Shown piece by piece: positions 52,782-61,555 of a stretch of 64,000 nt of DNA; position 1 is the first letter of the stretch, and each line of letters starts with the position of its first letter. The notes beneath the pieces are model-generated. The model was not told the DNA's origin, ran no database searches, and saw nothing but the letters and a program-made list of their open reading frames with translations. Both the position numbers and the translations under genes were made by a program. The DNA comes from Pedobacter chitinilyticus (GTDB lineage: Bacteria; Bacteroidota; Bacteroidia; Sphingobacteriales; Sphingobacteriaceae), in contig NZ_QMHN01000005.1 in NCBI RefSeq assembly GCF_003313385.1, forward strand, positions 34,643 to 98,642, written 5' to 3'.

Positions 52782-54323
52782 TTACGCTTTAGGGTTAGTG
52801 CTGTTTGCATCAATGCTCGGCGTAATTTCTGCATCTTTATCCTCGCCCTTTAAATAGGTTGGCAAGTTTAAGCCAGCCATGTTAAATAAATCATTCAAAG
52901 GTGGTACAGTTTTCATCATGCCCGAAACAAAGTTTGCAGTAGAACCTGCTCCATTTTCGCCTGTTCCGTTGCCAGAATCCCAAACCGTAATTTTATCAAT
53001 TTTGATGTTCTTCACCGCTTCAACCTGTGTTTTAACCAACTCTGGTAGTTTCTCAATTAACAATAATTGGAAGGCTTTGGTTGGATCGCCACCTGCTGCG
53101 GCTACTACTTCACGATAACCTTCGGCTTGTTTGGTTAAGATTTCGAATAAACCTTTCGCTTCGGCTTCCATTTTGGCGTAAATCGCATCGGCTTCACCTT
53201 TAGCGTTTTCTCTAATGGTTTCTGCATCAGCTTGTGCCTGAATAATCGCCTTTTGTTTGGCTATTTCGGCAGGTACCACAATATTGGCAATTTGTGTAGC
53301 TCTTTCTCTATCAGAACGGGCTTCCTCTGCTTTTTGCTCCGCTAAATATGATGCTTCCAAGGCTTTCGCTTGTTGCACTTTCTCTGCGGATACAGCAATT
53401 TTCAATGCTTCTGCTTCTTTCTCTCTACGCAAGGCATCAGAACTTGCAATTTCTATTTTTGCCTCATTTTCCCCTTTTACGGCAATAGCATTCGCTTCCG
53501 AAGTTTTGATACGGGTATCTCGCTCAGCTTCTGCTTTACCAATGGCTTCATCTTTAAATGCAGACGCGATACTGATTTCCCTATCTTTTTGGGTGATGGC
53601 GATTTTCACATCACGCTCACGTTGTGTTTCGGCAATTTGAACATCTTTTTCTCTATCGGCAATAGCTTTACCCGTTTCCCCAATTTTGGTTTGTTCGGCA
53701 ACGCTGATAATAGCTTCGTTGATTGCTTTTGCAGCAGCTTCTTTACCCAACGCTTCGATGTAGCCCGATTCGTCTTTGATGTCGGTTACGTTTACGTTGA
53801 TGAGTTTCAAACCGATTTTCTTCAACTCTGTATCTACGTTTTTAGAGATGTTATCTAAGAACTTATCACGATCTGAGTTGATTTCTTCAATGGTCATGGT
53901 GGCAATAACCAAACGTAGTTGGCCAAACAAAATATCTTTTGAAAGTTCTTGGATATCGGCAGGAGCTAAGCCTAGCAAACGTTCAGCAGCATTATTCATG
54001 CTGTCTGTTTCGGTAGAGATGGCGATGGTAAATCGACAAGGAACGTCCACACGGATATTTTGTCTACTTAAGGCGTTTACTAAGTTGGCTTCGATTGAAA
54101 TTGGTTTTAAATCTAAGTAAGCGAAGTCTTGGATTACTGGCCAAATAAATGCACCACCACCGTGAATACATTTGGCAGAAGTGCCTCCAGTTTTTCCATA
54201 GATCACTAAAATTTTGTCAGATGGACAGCGTTTGTATCTTGCTAATAAGGCTGATAGCGTTACGAATACAACGATAACAGCAATTAAAATAATGGTAATA
54301 GGCGATTGTAAAAGGTTTTCCAT
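52782..54323 (-). CDS. Flotillin/YqiK-family SPFH protein
   Basis: 513 residues. N-terminal membrane segment (about 9-28), then an SPFH/band-7 domain (KILVIYGKTGGTSAKCIHGG, VDVPCRFTIAISTETD, IEEINSDRDKFL), then a long Ala/Glu/Lys-rich coiled coil with AEAEKIR-like repeats (SDALRREKEAEALKIA, AIIQAQADAETIRENAKG), and a flotillin-type C-terminus with AVKNIKIDKITVWDSG. Flotillins scaffold membrane microdomains. It follows the NfeD-like gene by 1 bp, the usual NfeD-flotillin pair, and ends at a terminator. Confidence 0.92.
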   Translation of the reverse strand: MENLLQSPITIILIAVIVVFVTLSALLARYKRCPSDKILVIYGKTGGTSAKCIHGGGAFIWPVIQDFAYLDLKPISIEANLVNALSRQNIRVDVPCRFTIAISTETDSMNNAAERLLGLAPADIQELSKDILFGQLRLVIATMTIEEINSDRDKFLDNISKNVDTELKKIGLKLINVNVTDIKDESGYIEALGKEAAAKAINEAIISVAEQTKIGETGKAIADREKDVQIAETQRERDVKIAITQKDREISIASAFKDEAIGKAEAERDTRIKTSEANAIAVKGENEAKIEIASSDALRREKEAEALKIAVSAEKVQQAKALEASYLAEQKAEEARSDRERATQIANIVVPAEIAKQKAIIQAQADAETIRENAKGEADAIYAKMEAEAKGLFEILTKQAEGYREVVAAAGGDPTKAFQLLLIEKLPELVKTQVEAVKNIKIDKITVWDSGNGTGENGAGSTANFVSGMMKTVPPLNDLFNMAGLNLPTYLKGEDKDAEITPSIDANSTNPKA

Positions 54324-54324
54324 A

Positions 54325-54891
54325 CTATATTTTTTCTACGAGTACTAAGTTGTTACTTTCTATTTTTACGATTTTGATGGCAGCGCCACTGGCAATCTGG
54401 TCATCATTGGTAATGGCATCAACTTCCCTAAATGAGCCATTAATGCTTACCTGAATTTTTCCCATACCAGTTCTTTTTTCGGGGATGCGAAGATAAACCG
54501 AACCGCTTCTATGTAGTAAAGATTCGATTTTAAAGGAATTGTCTTCGGCCAATTTCTGTATTTGCCTGATGATGGCAAAGAAAATCAGAATAAAGGCAAC
54601 ACCTATCACTACAGAAAGGATAATGAGTATAGGCTTATTAGTGATTAAGCTATAAAATGAAATACCTGTCCAGCTAAAACCCAATAAGAAGTTAATTAGG
54701 TTCCTGAATGAAAAGAGCTGGAAAGGGGCATTAGCATGATCTAAATCTCCATCAAAATCAGCATCGATGCCATCCCCCGAATCGGCACCGATAAAAGTCA
54801 TGATGGTTTGAATGATAAAGACAAGGCTTACAGGTATTGCTAAATACCAAAACACCCTAAGTAAGGGTTCAAGATTGTTTAGTGCGTCCAT
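54325..54891 (-). CDS. NfeD-like membrane protein, flotillin partner
   Basis: 188 residues from the ATG at 54889-54891; an upstream in-frame start at 54954 would add 21 residues before it and looks less natural. Three hydrophobic helices (about 10-30, 65-85, 88-112) are followed by an OB-fold-like beta domain (RSGSVYLRIPEKRTGMGKIQ, and IASGAAIKIVKIESNNLVLV). An Asp-rich loop DGIDADFDGDLDH between helix 1 and 2 could bind divalent metal. No serine protease part is present (short NfeD type). Only 1 bp separates it from the flotillin gene. Confidence 0.85.
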   Translation of the reverse strand: MDALNNLEPLLRVFWYLAIPVSLVFIIQTIMTFIGADSGDGIDADFDGDLDHANAPFQLFSFRNLINFLLGFSWTGISFYSLITNKPILIILSVVIGVAFILIFFAIIRQIQKLAEDNSFKIESLLHRSGSVYLRIPEKRTGMGKIQVSINGSFREVDAITNDDQIASGAAIKIVKIESNNLVLVEKI

Positions 54892-54981
54892 AGATTGCTT
54901 GTTGTGGTTTCTGGCTAAAGTAATTAAAAAAGCCGATTTTTGAAAGCTATCCAAGGAAAAAACGCTAACAAATGTGTGTTT

Positions 54982-55908
54982 TTACCTTCTTTTACCTCTT
55001 GAATTAGAATGGTTGGGTTTTGATTTGGCGTGGCCTCCTTTAGTGCTTTTATTGTTGGATTTGTTGCCAGATTTGGAGGAAGAGGTAGACCTCGATCTTC
55101 TGTCTACATTGGAACCTGCGTTATTCGGCTTGGCCTTACTGAAATTCCTTGATGGTTTTGCTACCGATGATTTTGGTGCTTTCGCCGTTTCCGAACTGGA
55201 ATCTGCTAATAGTTTGTAAAGGTTTGCTTGTTCCTTTTCATCCAGTTCACGCCAATCGCCGATAGGTAAACCCTTAAGAGAAATGTTCATGATGCGCACG
55301 CGCTCTAGCTTGGTCACTTCATAACCGAAATATTCGCACATGCGGCGGATCTGTCTATTCAATCCTTGGATAAGGGTAATCCTGAAAATATGGCTGCCTT
55401 CTTTTTTGACCTTGCATTTTTTGGTCATTACACCTAAGATAGGAACACCCTTGCTCATGTCCTCTACAAACTGTTCGGTTACAGGTTGGTTTACGGTAAC
55501 AAGGTATTCCTTCTCGTGATTGTTGCCTGCCCTCAAAATTTTGTTCACCAGATCACCATTGTTGGTCAAAAAGATTAAGCCTTGTGAATCCTTGTCGAGC
55601 CTGCCAATCGGGAAAATCCTTTCACTATGATTGACATGTTCCACAATATTATCTTTAACCCCAGCTTCGGTGGTGCTGGTTACCCCTACAGGTTTATTGT
55701 ATGCAATAATGATGACGTTTTCGGCTTCGCGAGCAGCTATTTTTTGCCCATTTACACTTACTACATCACCAACAGTTACCTTGTCGCCAACTTTAGCCCG
55801 TTTACCGTTAATAAACACTTGGCCCAATTCGATAAATTTATCGGCCTCCCTTCTTGAACAAAGTCCGCTTTCGCTGATGTATCTATTTAAACGTGTAGTA
55901 AGTTCCAT
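54982..55908 (-). CDS. RsuA/RluB/RluF-type pseudouridine synthase with basic tail
   Basis: 308 residues. S4 RNA-binding domain at 1-60 (RLNRYISESGLCSRREADKF), then the synthase core with AYNKPVGVTSTTEAGVKD and catalytic Asp105 in IGRLDKDSQGL. The sequence VMTKKCKVKKEGSHIFRITL and MCEYFGYEVTKLERVRI is like RluF. The last 65 residues are rich in Ser, Lys, Arg and Asn (RRSRSTSSSKSGNKSNNKS), a low-complexity basic tail probably helping RNA binding. Large ribosomal RNA is the probable substrate; which position is modified cannot be told. Confidence 0.9.
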   Translation of the reverse strand: MELTTRLNRYISESGLCSRREADKFIELGQVFINGKRAKVGDKVTVGDVVSVNGQKIAAREAENVIIIAYNKPVGVTSTTEAGVKDNIVEHVNHSERIFPIGRLDKDSQGLIFLTNNGDLVNKILRAGNNHEKEYLVTVNQPVTEQFVEDMSKGVPILGVMTKKCKVKKEGSHIFRITLIQGLNRQIRRMCEYFGYEVTKLERVRIMNISLKGLPIGDWRELDEKEQANLYKLLADSSSETAKAPKSSVAKPSRNFSKAKPNNAGSNVDRRSRSTSSSKSGNKSNNKSTKGGHAKSKPNHSNSRGKRR

Positions 55909-55967
55909 GATTAGCTTTGGTATTGATTTACAAATTAACCAATTCTAATCGGGATATGATGATAAGT

Positions 55968-56042
55968 AGGCCTACGAAGTTCAATTATGTTAGCTCTCTT
56001 CCCTAAGGAGAGTGTTGAGAGAGGTTCAAACTTCGTAGGCCT
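55968..56042. repeat. Inverted repeat enclosing a CTCTC/GAGAG hairpin
   Basis: Perfect 14-bp arms AGGCCTACGAAGTT (55968-55981) and AACTTCGTAGGCCT (56029-56042) flank a 32-bp core CTCTCTTCCCTAAGGAGAG...TTGAGAGAGG (about 55994-56024). The core matches a second copy at 61203-61236. It lies between rluF-like and dinB-like genes on the same strand and may also act as terminator for the latter. Confidence 0.75.
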
Positions 56043-56060
56043 TTATGTTATGAAAGTGAT

Positions 56061-56555
56061 TTAGAAAGACGTATCGGCACTTGGACCGTATGAACCTGGG
56101 ATAGGAATATCTAACAAACGTAAGTACACCCCTAGCTGAGCTCTGTGGTGTGTAATTTGATTAAGGGATACCCTAATGATGCCATACTTGGTCATTTCGG
56201 CATGAATTTGTTCACCCGTGCGCAATATCCAAGGCTTGTCTAAATCTGCTTCGCTTAAGGTCGAAAGGCTTTCCAAACTTTCTTTGGTATTTTTCTCCAT
56301 TAAGGCAACCAATTGGTCGTTATTGTCAGCCGTCGCTGGATTGTACGGAGCAGTAGCAAAATCAAGCTCTTCGGTTTCAATACCTAACTTAGGCCAACTG
56401 CTTAAATCAGCAATGTGAGTAACAAGGTCTTTCATTTTCATGCTTTTTTCGTGTGGCGCCCAATCTGATTTTTCGAAAGGAACTAAAGCTAAAAATTTAA
56501 GGGTAGTTGCAGTTTCGTTTGCCAACTCTTCTTTTAATTGATTGATCGTATTCAT
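56061..56555 (-). CDS. DinB-like four-helix metal-binding protein
   Basis: 164 residues. All-helical, starting MNTINQLKEELANETATTLK, with VTHIADLSSW (metal His) and LNQITHHRAQLGVYLRLLD (second His pair), then PIPGSYGPSADTSF, the closing motif usual for the DinB/YfiT group. These proteins bind Ni, Zn or Fe; some act in thiol or DNA damage responses but most have no known role. It is divergent in no obvious unit: the WYL regulator gene lies 90 bp upstream on the same strand, so the regulator might control it. Confidence 0.87.
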   Translation of the reverse strand: MNTINQLKEELANETATTLKFLALVPFEKSDWAPHEKSMKMKDLVTHIADLSSWPKLGIETEELDFATAPYNPATADNNDQLVALMEKNTKESLESLSTLSEADLDKPWILRTGEQIHAEMTKYGIIRVSLNQITHHRAQLGVYLRLLDIPIPGSYGPSADTSF

Positions 56556-56645
56556 GTCTAAATTGTTTTGTTAAAACAAAGTTGCGACCTGCTACTGACA
56601 ACCCTATGGCAGTGTGTTTTTGGGATGAAAATATTTTTTTAATTT

Positions 56646-57335
56646 TTAAAAATCAACGGGTAAAAACTTCATATACTCCTCTAAAGGCATGTGTTTTTCT
56701 TTCTTGAAAGGTTCGCAACGGTTCGTGATATCCTTGATCCGATCTACCTTAAAGTCGCGGTACTCATTGCGTAAATGACACCAAGCAATCAAATGCCAGC
56801 CAAAGGCATAAAAGATCAACCCGATGGGTTCAACCTCTCTTTTGCTTACTTCTTCCTTATTGTTTTTATAGCCGATGGTAATGCAATGTTTGGCGCTAAT
56901 GGCATTTTGCAATTGGGCCAAATACTCAAAATCATTCTTTAACCGCTCGGGCAGCTGTAGTTTAATGTTTTGGTTCAGGCTTTCCAGCATTTCTTTCTGG
57001 TTGCTTTTAAGAACGTTCTTTACTTTGTCCAAAGCGCTGTGGTAATGTTGTTTGATGGATCTATCTGCAAAGCTTTCTAAAAAGCGTTCCATCATGAGTA
57101 AGGCTCCAGCCTCATCCGTATTAAACGAAACTGGAGGTAAAAAATAGCCTTGCACAATAAAGTAACCCTTGTTGGGTTCAAAGCTTAATGGAACCCCTTG
57201 TTCAGCCAATGCTTTCACATCGCGGTAAACCGTACGCACACTAATTTCGAACCTATCGGCAATGGTTTCGGCACTTACATGCTTTTTAGATTGCAGTAAA
57301 ATAAGAATTCCAAAAAGCCGATCTATTCTGTTCAT
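56646..57335 (-). CDS. YafY-type HTH-WYL transcriptional regulator
   Basis: 229 residues. N-terminal winged helix (RIDRLFGILILLQSKKHVSA, IADRFEISVRTVYRDVKAL) and a C-terminal WYL domain (ISAKHCITIGYKN, KREVEPIGLIFYAFGWHLIA). WYL regulators sense ligands, often nucleic acid or cyclic nucleotide-like, and act as repressors or activators of nearby genes. No partner gene is obvious except the DinB-like gene 90 bp downstream. The promoter at 57340-57371 sits so close to the ATG that the message would be almost leaderless. Confidence 0.9.
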   Translation of the reverse strand: MNRIDRLFGILILLQSKKHVSAETIADRFEISVRTVYRDVKALAEQGVPLSFEPNKGYFIVQGYFLPPVSFNTDEAGALLMMERFLESFADRSIKQHYHSALDKVKNVLKSNQKEMLESLNQNIKLQLPERLKNDFEYLAQLQNAISAKHCITIGYKNNKEEVSKREVEPIGLIFYAFGWHLIAWCHLRNEYRDFKVDRIKDITNRCEPFKKEKHMPLEEYMKFLPVDF

Positions 57336-57339
57336 AACA

Positions 57340-57371
57340 CAAATATAAAAGGCGTAGGCTTGGCTCGCAAC
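57340..57371 (-). promoter_or_regulatory. Bacteroidota-type promoter of the WYL regulator gene
   Basis: Minus strand GTTG (57368-57371), 20 bp, then TATATTTG (57340-57347), ending 4 bp before the ATG at 57335. Match to TTTG-N20-TAnnTTTG is good with one change in the -33 part. The predicted start lies at or inside the start codon. Confidence 0.6.
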
Positions 57372-57461
57372 CTTTGTTGAATTTATAATTGATGGAGAAT
57401 TGTTACAATTATTTTAAATAGTTAAAACACTTTCGGTGCGTATTTTGTGGTTATTGTTAAT

Positions 57462-59936
57462 ATGGCTATCAAATCAGCAGCTCCCTCCCAAAAACGTTTT
57501 TTTACGGCTACCAAAGGTAAAGTTGTGCTTGGCTTTTTATTCGCTGGTTTGGCCCTGTTGTTGGCATGGGGGGTGAGTAGGTTTGTGTTTGGCGAAATAT
57601 TAGTCACCGTAGAAAAAATTTCGGCGCCTAATGATAAGCTGCGGATTGTCAACAAGCTTTCGCACCAAATTGCCTCACTTGATCAGTTACAGGGAGAACC
57701 CAAAAACAACGTTAGCTTTTTTGCCGCTACACAAAAGCTCAGCCGAACGCTGGACACGCTAACGACGCTGTACGACAATGACCCCGAACAGCTGAAACGG
57801 ATTAAGACTTTAAAAAATCTCCTGAAAGATAGGGACAAGCAATTTTTGCTTTATCTGGAAGTAAAAGAGAATTTGGTGAACACACAGTCGTTTTCAGAAG
57901 AAGTGGGAAAGCTGAACGAATTGTTTACGCAGCGTACTAGAGAAGCGGATAGTGCTGTTTTTACGACAGAAACCTCAACTTCTACCACCACCGTAGCGCC
58001 TGAAGAAGAACAAAAATCGAGAGGTTTTTTAGCGAGGCTATTTGGTAAGAAGAAAGCTGAGGTTTACAAAATCATTAGCGAAGAGTATAAGGTGAAGCGG
58101 GATACCTTAAATCCGCAGGTGCAGGATAGTCTGATACAGAATGTTGAGGCTACCCTTAAAACTATTGAAACCGAACAACAAAAAAAGAGCAAACGTTTCC
58201 TAAAAAAGGAAGCAGAACTGGCCAGCTCAAGCAGTGCCTTAACCAAGCAAATGCTCAACGTGCTCAAGGAAGTGGAGGCCGAGGCTCTTATGCAAATTGA
58301 CTTAAATGGGGAGCAGGCTAAGGGGATTGTTAACGAAGGTGTTTTCCAGATCAAGGTCATCATCATTGCCTTTTTTGTCATTACACTGATTTTGGGCTCG
58401 CTCATTTTGGCTGATATTACCAAGAACAACAAATATCGATTAGCTTTGGAAAAGGCGAAAGAAGAGGCTGAGTATCACGGCAGGGCAAAGCAGCGTTTCC
58501 TCTCTAACATGAGCCATGAAATTAGAACGCCTTTACAGGCCATTTTGGGTTACGCCGAGTTTATCGCCAAGCAAGAAAATCCTAATAAGAAACACGTAGA
58601 GGCCATTCATCGCTCGTCGGTTCATTTACTGCAAATTGTAAACGAAGTATTGGATTATAACCGCATTACTTCTGGCGAGTTCAGCTTTCAAAAGGCTGAT
58701 TTTGATTTGAAAAGATTGCTGGACGAGGTGATAGATGCCATGAAGCCCCTTGCGGAGAAGAAAGGCATCAGCCTGTTGGTACAATTTAATTTAGCTGCAC
58801 AGCATTGGATGAACGGCGATCCGTTTAGGTTGAAACAAGTACTGTACAATTTGTTGGGCAATGCCATTAAATTTACTTTAAAGGGGCACGTGAAACTTAC
58901 GGTAGATTGTAAACAGCACGACGATAACCTGCATTGTTACTTTACGGTAGAGGATACAGGTATTGGTTTTTCGGAAGAAGACCAAGAGAAAATTTTCAGG
59001 GAATTTGAGCAAGGAGGAAACCCCAATCACCAAGTGATTAACCAAAATGGAACAGGGTTAGGCTTGGCCATTGTAAAAACCTTGATTGATGCGCAGGGCG
59101 GAAGAATTAATGCTAAAAGTAAACTTGGAAAAGGAACTTCTTTTGTGGTTTACCTGCAATTTAAGCCAGCGCAAATGCCAACAGAAACGATCAGTTTGGA
59201 GAATGAAAATGCGATTGATCATCGTAAAGCGGTATGGGTGGTTGATGATGATCGATTGATTTTAGATTTGTGTGAGCTGATTTTTTCGACACATCAAATT
59301 CCTTTTAAAACATTTAGTACTGCCGAGGCGGTATTGGCCCAACCTGTAGACCAAAATTTGGCTTATGTGTTATTGGATATGCGTTTGGAAGGAGTAACAG
59401 GGATCGAACTGCACCACCAATTGCGCAAACAGTTGCCAGAGGAGGTAAAATATTACGCCATTACCGCACAGGTATTGCCTGATGAACAACAAGCCGTACT
59501 TGATCAGGGTTTTGAAGGGGTGATTATTAAACCTTTTAAGGCCGAAGATTTGTTAGCCTTATTTGCATTGCCCACTGATGAGGTCCAAAGTGTGGATTTT
59601 GACGATACTTCTTTACATAAAATGACGATGGGCGACCAAGCCATGATGGCAAAGATACTGGCCAGCTTTATGCAGGATTGTAAAGACGATCAGGAATTGT
59701 TGGAACAGGCCGTTGAAGATCAAAATCAGGCGCAGGCAAGGTTGGTTGTGCATCGTTTGGCAGGTCGTATTGCGCAAATTGGTGCAAAAGAGCTAGGTGC
59801 TGCTTTTAGACAGCTTGAACAGGAAGTAGCTAATTTAAACGGTATTGATGAAGTGTTGAAAACCAAGATCACCACATTAATGCAGCAGTTACAGTTATTG
59901 TTGCAGACTATTAAATTGCGTATCAGTGCCGCTTAA
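57462..59936 (+). CDS. Membrane-bound hybrid histidine kinase with C-terminal HPt
   Basis: 824 residues from the ATG at 57462 (a GTG at 57447 in frame is less likely). TM1 about 20-42, a helical extracytoplasmic region of about 260 residues (no Cache fold evident), TM2 about 300-320, then HisKA with FLSNMSHEIRTPLQAIL (His352), ATPase (GTGLGLAIVKTLI), receiver (VVDDDRLILDLCEL; Asp639 in LLDMRLEG) and HPt (VVHRLAGRIAQIGA; His764). His-Asp-His relays like this phosphorylate a separate response regulator. None is directly adjacent, although the NtrC-type regulator at 61556 is 1.6 kb away on the other strand. It shares a 126-bp gap with the divergent WYL regulator. Confidence 0.92.
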   Translation: MAIKSAAPSQKRFFTATKGKVVLGFLFAGLALLLAWGVSRFVFGEILVTVEKISAPNDKLRIVNKLSHQIASLDQLQGEPKNNVSFFAATQKLSRTLDTLTTLYDNDPEQLKRIKTLKNLLKDRDKQFLLYLEVKENLVNTQSFSEEVGKLNELFTQRTREADSAVFTTETSTSTTTVAPEEEQKSRGFLARLFGKKKAEVYKIISEEYKVKRDTLNPQVQDSLIQNVEATLKTIETEQQKKSKRFLKKEAELASSSSALTKQMLNVLKEVEAEALMQIDLNGEQAKGIVNEGVFQIKVIIIAFFVITLILGSLILADITKNNKYRLALEKAKEEAEYHGRAKQRFLSNMSHEIRTPLQAILGYAEFIAKQENPNKKHVEAIHRSSVHLLQIVNEVLDYNRITSGEFSFQKADFDLKRLLDEVIDAMKPLAEKKGISLLVQFNLAAQHWMNGDPFRLKQVLYNLLGNAIKFTLKGHVKLTVDCKQHDDNLHCYFTVEDTGIGFSEEDQEKIFREFEQGGNPNHQVINQNGTGLGLAIVKTLIDAQGGRINAKSKLGKGTSFVVYLQFKPAQMPTETISLENENAIDHRKAVWVVDDDRLILDLCELIFSTHQIPFKTFSTAEAVLAQPVDQNLAYVLLDMRLEGVTGIELHHQLRKQLPEEVKYYAITAQVLPDEQQAVLDQGFEGVIIKPFKAEDLLALFALPTDEVQSVDFDDTSLHKMTMGDQAMMAKILASFMQDCKDDQELLEQAVEDQNQAQARLVVHRLAGRIAQIGAKELGAAFRQLEQEVANLNGIDEVLKTKITTLMQQLQLLLQTIKLRISAA

Positions 59937-59984
59937 GGTCAAAACTTCGTAAGTAGGGTTAATGTTCTATCCAACAAGAGAACT

Positions 59985-60236
59985 TTTCTGGTCTACAAAG
60001 AAACTTTTCTGGTCGGCAAAGAAGTTTTTCCGACCTGCAAGGAAACTTTTCTGGTCAGCAAAGAAGTTTTTCTGACCTGCAAAGATATTTTTCTGGTCAG
60101 CGAAATAGTTTTTCTGATCAGCAAAACAATTTTTCCGACCTGCAAGGAAACTTTTCTGGTCAGCAAAGAAGTTTTTCCGACCTGCAAAGATATTTTTCTG
60201 GTCAGTAAAGAAACAATTTCGACCAGAAATCCTTTG
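59985..60236. repeat. Array of about twelve 21-bp tandem units
   Basis: Units start at 59985, 60006, 60027 and so on every 21 bp to 60216, with no slip. Two forms tend to alternate: TTTCTGGTCAGCAAAGAAGTT-like and TTTCCGACCTGCAAGGAAACT-like (each 21 bp). GGTC in one and GACC in the other make many local dyads. The first and last units are the most degenerate. Because 21 is a multiple of 3, reading frames stay open on both strands, which explains apparent ORFs here. Nothing else is seen in the 412-bp gap except the HAD promoter at its end. Confidence 0.9.
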
Positions 60237-60312
60237 GATCTGCCAGGAAAACTACCAAGTCTAACCATATCGGTGGCAGTTACGTTAAAGGAATGTTATC
60301 TTTTGCATTGAT

Positions 60313-60344
60313 TTTGTGTGCCGAAATATGCTTTGCTACCTTTG
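60313..60344 (+). promoter_or_regulatory. Bacteroidota-type promoter of the HAD phosphatase gene
   Basis: TTTG (60313-60316), 20 bp, TACCTTTG (60337-60344): complete consensus match. It ends 4 bp before the ATG at 60349, so transcription should start at or within the start codon, making the message nearly leaderless. Confidence 0.75.
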
Positions 60345-60348
60345 CGAT

Positions 60349-61137
60349 ATGCAAAATCCATCCGTTAAAGCTGTTTTTTTTGATATTGACGGCACCTTAT
60401 TAAGTTTTAAAACGCATCAAATTTCCGAGTCAACAGAACAAGCGATAGCTGCACTGCAAGCAAAAGGAATTAAAACCATTTTATCAACAGGACGATCCAT
60501 TAACAGCATAGATCATATCAAATATTTAGATTTTGATGGCTTTATCACCTTTAATGGTGGTTATTGTGTAGCACCGCAAGGCGATGTATTGTTTAAGAAA
60601 TGCATTGATGCTGCGGATATCCAAGCGATTTTAAATTATGCGAAGGAAAATGCCTTGAGTTTTTCTTTCATGTCGGAGAAGCAAATCAGTATACATGATG
60701 TAACACCCGAAATTGCGGGCATGTATGCCCACTTGAATTTGCCAGTACCACCTTTGGTTGATATGGATAATGTTGACGTTCATTCGGTATTGCAAACCAA
60801 TATCTTTTTGGGGCCAGAGCAAGAAGCGGCTTTCATGCAAGCGGTAATGCCCAATTCGGTAGCTTCTAGGTGGACACCTTTATTTGCCGATGTTAACCCG
60901 CTAGGCCAAAGTAAAAAAGTAGGGATTGATGTTTTTTGTGAGCATTTTGGTATTAACTTGGCCGAAACCATGGCCTTTGGCGATGGTGGAAACGATATTG
61001 AGATGCTGAAACACGTAAATATAGGTGTAGCCATGGGCAATGCCAATCCAGAAGTGAAAGCCATTGCTGATTATATTACCGATGACGTAGATAGTGATGG
61101 TATTTGGAATGCATTGAAACACTTTGGGGTGTTGTAG
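60349..61137 (+). CDS. Cof-type HAD-IIB sugar phosphatase
   Basis: 262 residues from the ATG at 60349; an in-frame start at 60316 lies inside the promoter and is rejected. HAD motifs: nucleophile FFDIDGTLLSF, ILSTGRS, and GDGGNDIEMLKHVNIGVAMGN. The large cap domain (about 90-190) is of type C2B as in YidA/Cof proteins, which dephosphorylate sugar phosphates or flavin/pyridoxal phosphates. Substrate unknown. The stop is followed by a repeat-rich gap whose first hairpin may be its terminator. Confidence 0.9.
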   Translation: MQNPSVKAVFFDIDGTLLSFKTHQISESTEQAIAALQAKGIKTILSTGRSINSIDHIKYLDFDGFITFNGGYCVAPQGDVLFKKCIDAADIQAILNYAKENALSFSFMSEKQISIHDVTPEIAGMYAHLNLPVPPLVDMDNVDVHSVLQTNIFLGPEQEAAFMQAVMPNSVASRWTPLFADVNPLGQSKKVGIDVFCEHFGINLAETMAFGDGGNDIEMLKHVNIGVAMGNANPEVKAIADYITDDVDSDGIWNALKHFGVL

Positions 61138-61555
61138 GGAGTACTGCCTTGGAGCACTTCCTTTCTCTCTTCTGTAAGAGAGGCTATAACGCACTTCCAG
61201 TCCTCTCTCCTTTTTAAGGAGAGAGTTAGAGAGAGGTTTTTCTTTCTTATTTAATAACCCTCTCTGTCCTTTGGACATCTATTGATCGTTGTTGATTGTG
61301 TTTTGGCATCAATGAGCTCGCTGCGCTTCGGTTCTCCCTGATAGGGAGAGAGCAGTTATAGGTGAGTTAGTGCTTTTTTGTTCTTTTGCTGTGTCCATGC
61401 CGTAACGCACTACCAGTGCTTTCTCCAAAGCACCACAAATATTTGTTTGCTAAACCTTATTGAAGCGGCAGCTCCACAGCGAGCTGGAGAGCTTTGGACT
61501 ACAGCGGAAAGAAGGGCTTTCGGGGGATAAGAGCTTTACAGTGGCTTTTCAAAAA
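61138..61555. repeat. Repeat-rich intergenic region with several hairpins
   Basis: 418 bp without a gene. Elements: CTCTCTTCTGTAAGAGAG (about 61165); the perfect hairpin CTCTCTCCTT-TTT-AAGGAGAGAG (61203-61225), extended by GAGAGG and followed by TTTTTCTTTCTT, a probable terminator of the HAD gene and second copy of the core at 55994-56024; GTCCTTTGGAC (about 61269); CTCCCTgatAGGGAG (about 61345); GTGCTTT-CTCC-AAAGCAC (61416-61433); and TAACGCACTNCCAGT twice (61187-61201, 61403-61417). The stretch at about 61463-61540 (CAGCGAGCTGGAGAG, CAGCGGAAAGAAGGGCTTTC) resembles intergenic text I recall from related genomes. Together these look like remnants of dispersed palindromic elements. Confidence 0.7.

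Noticed and set aside
59993..60268. 91-codon frame on the minus strand with 7-residue repeats such as SLLTRKVSLQVGKT
   Set aside because: It is a by-product of the 21-bp tandem array, whose length is a multiple of three; the plus strand is open too, and there is no start context.
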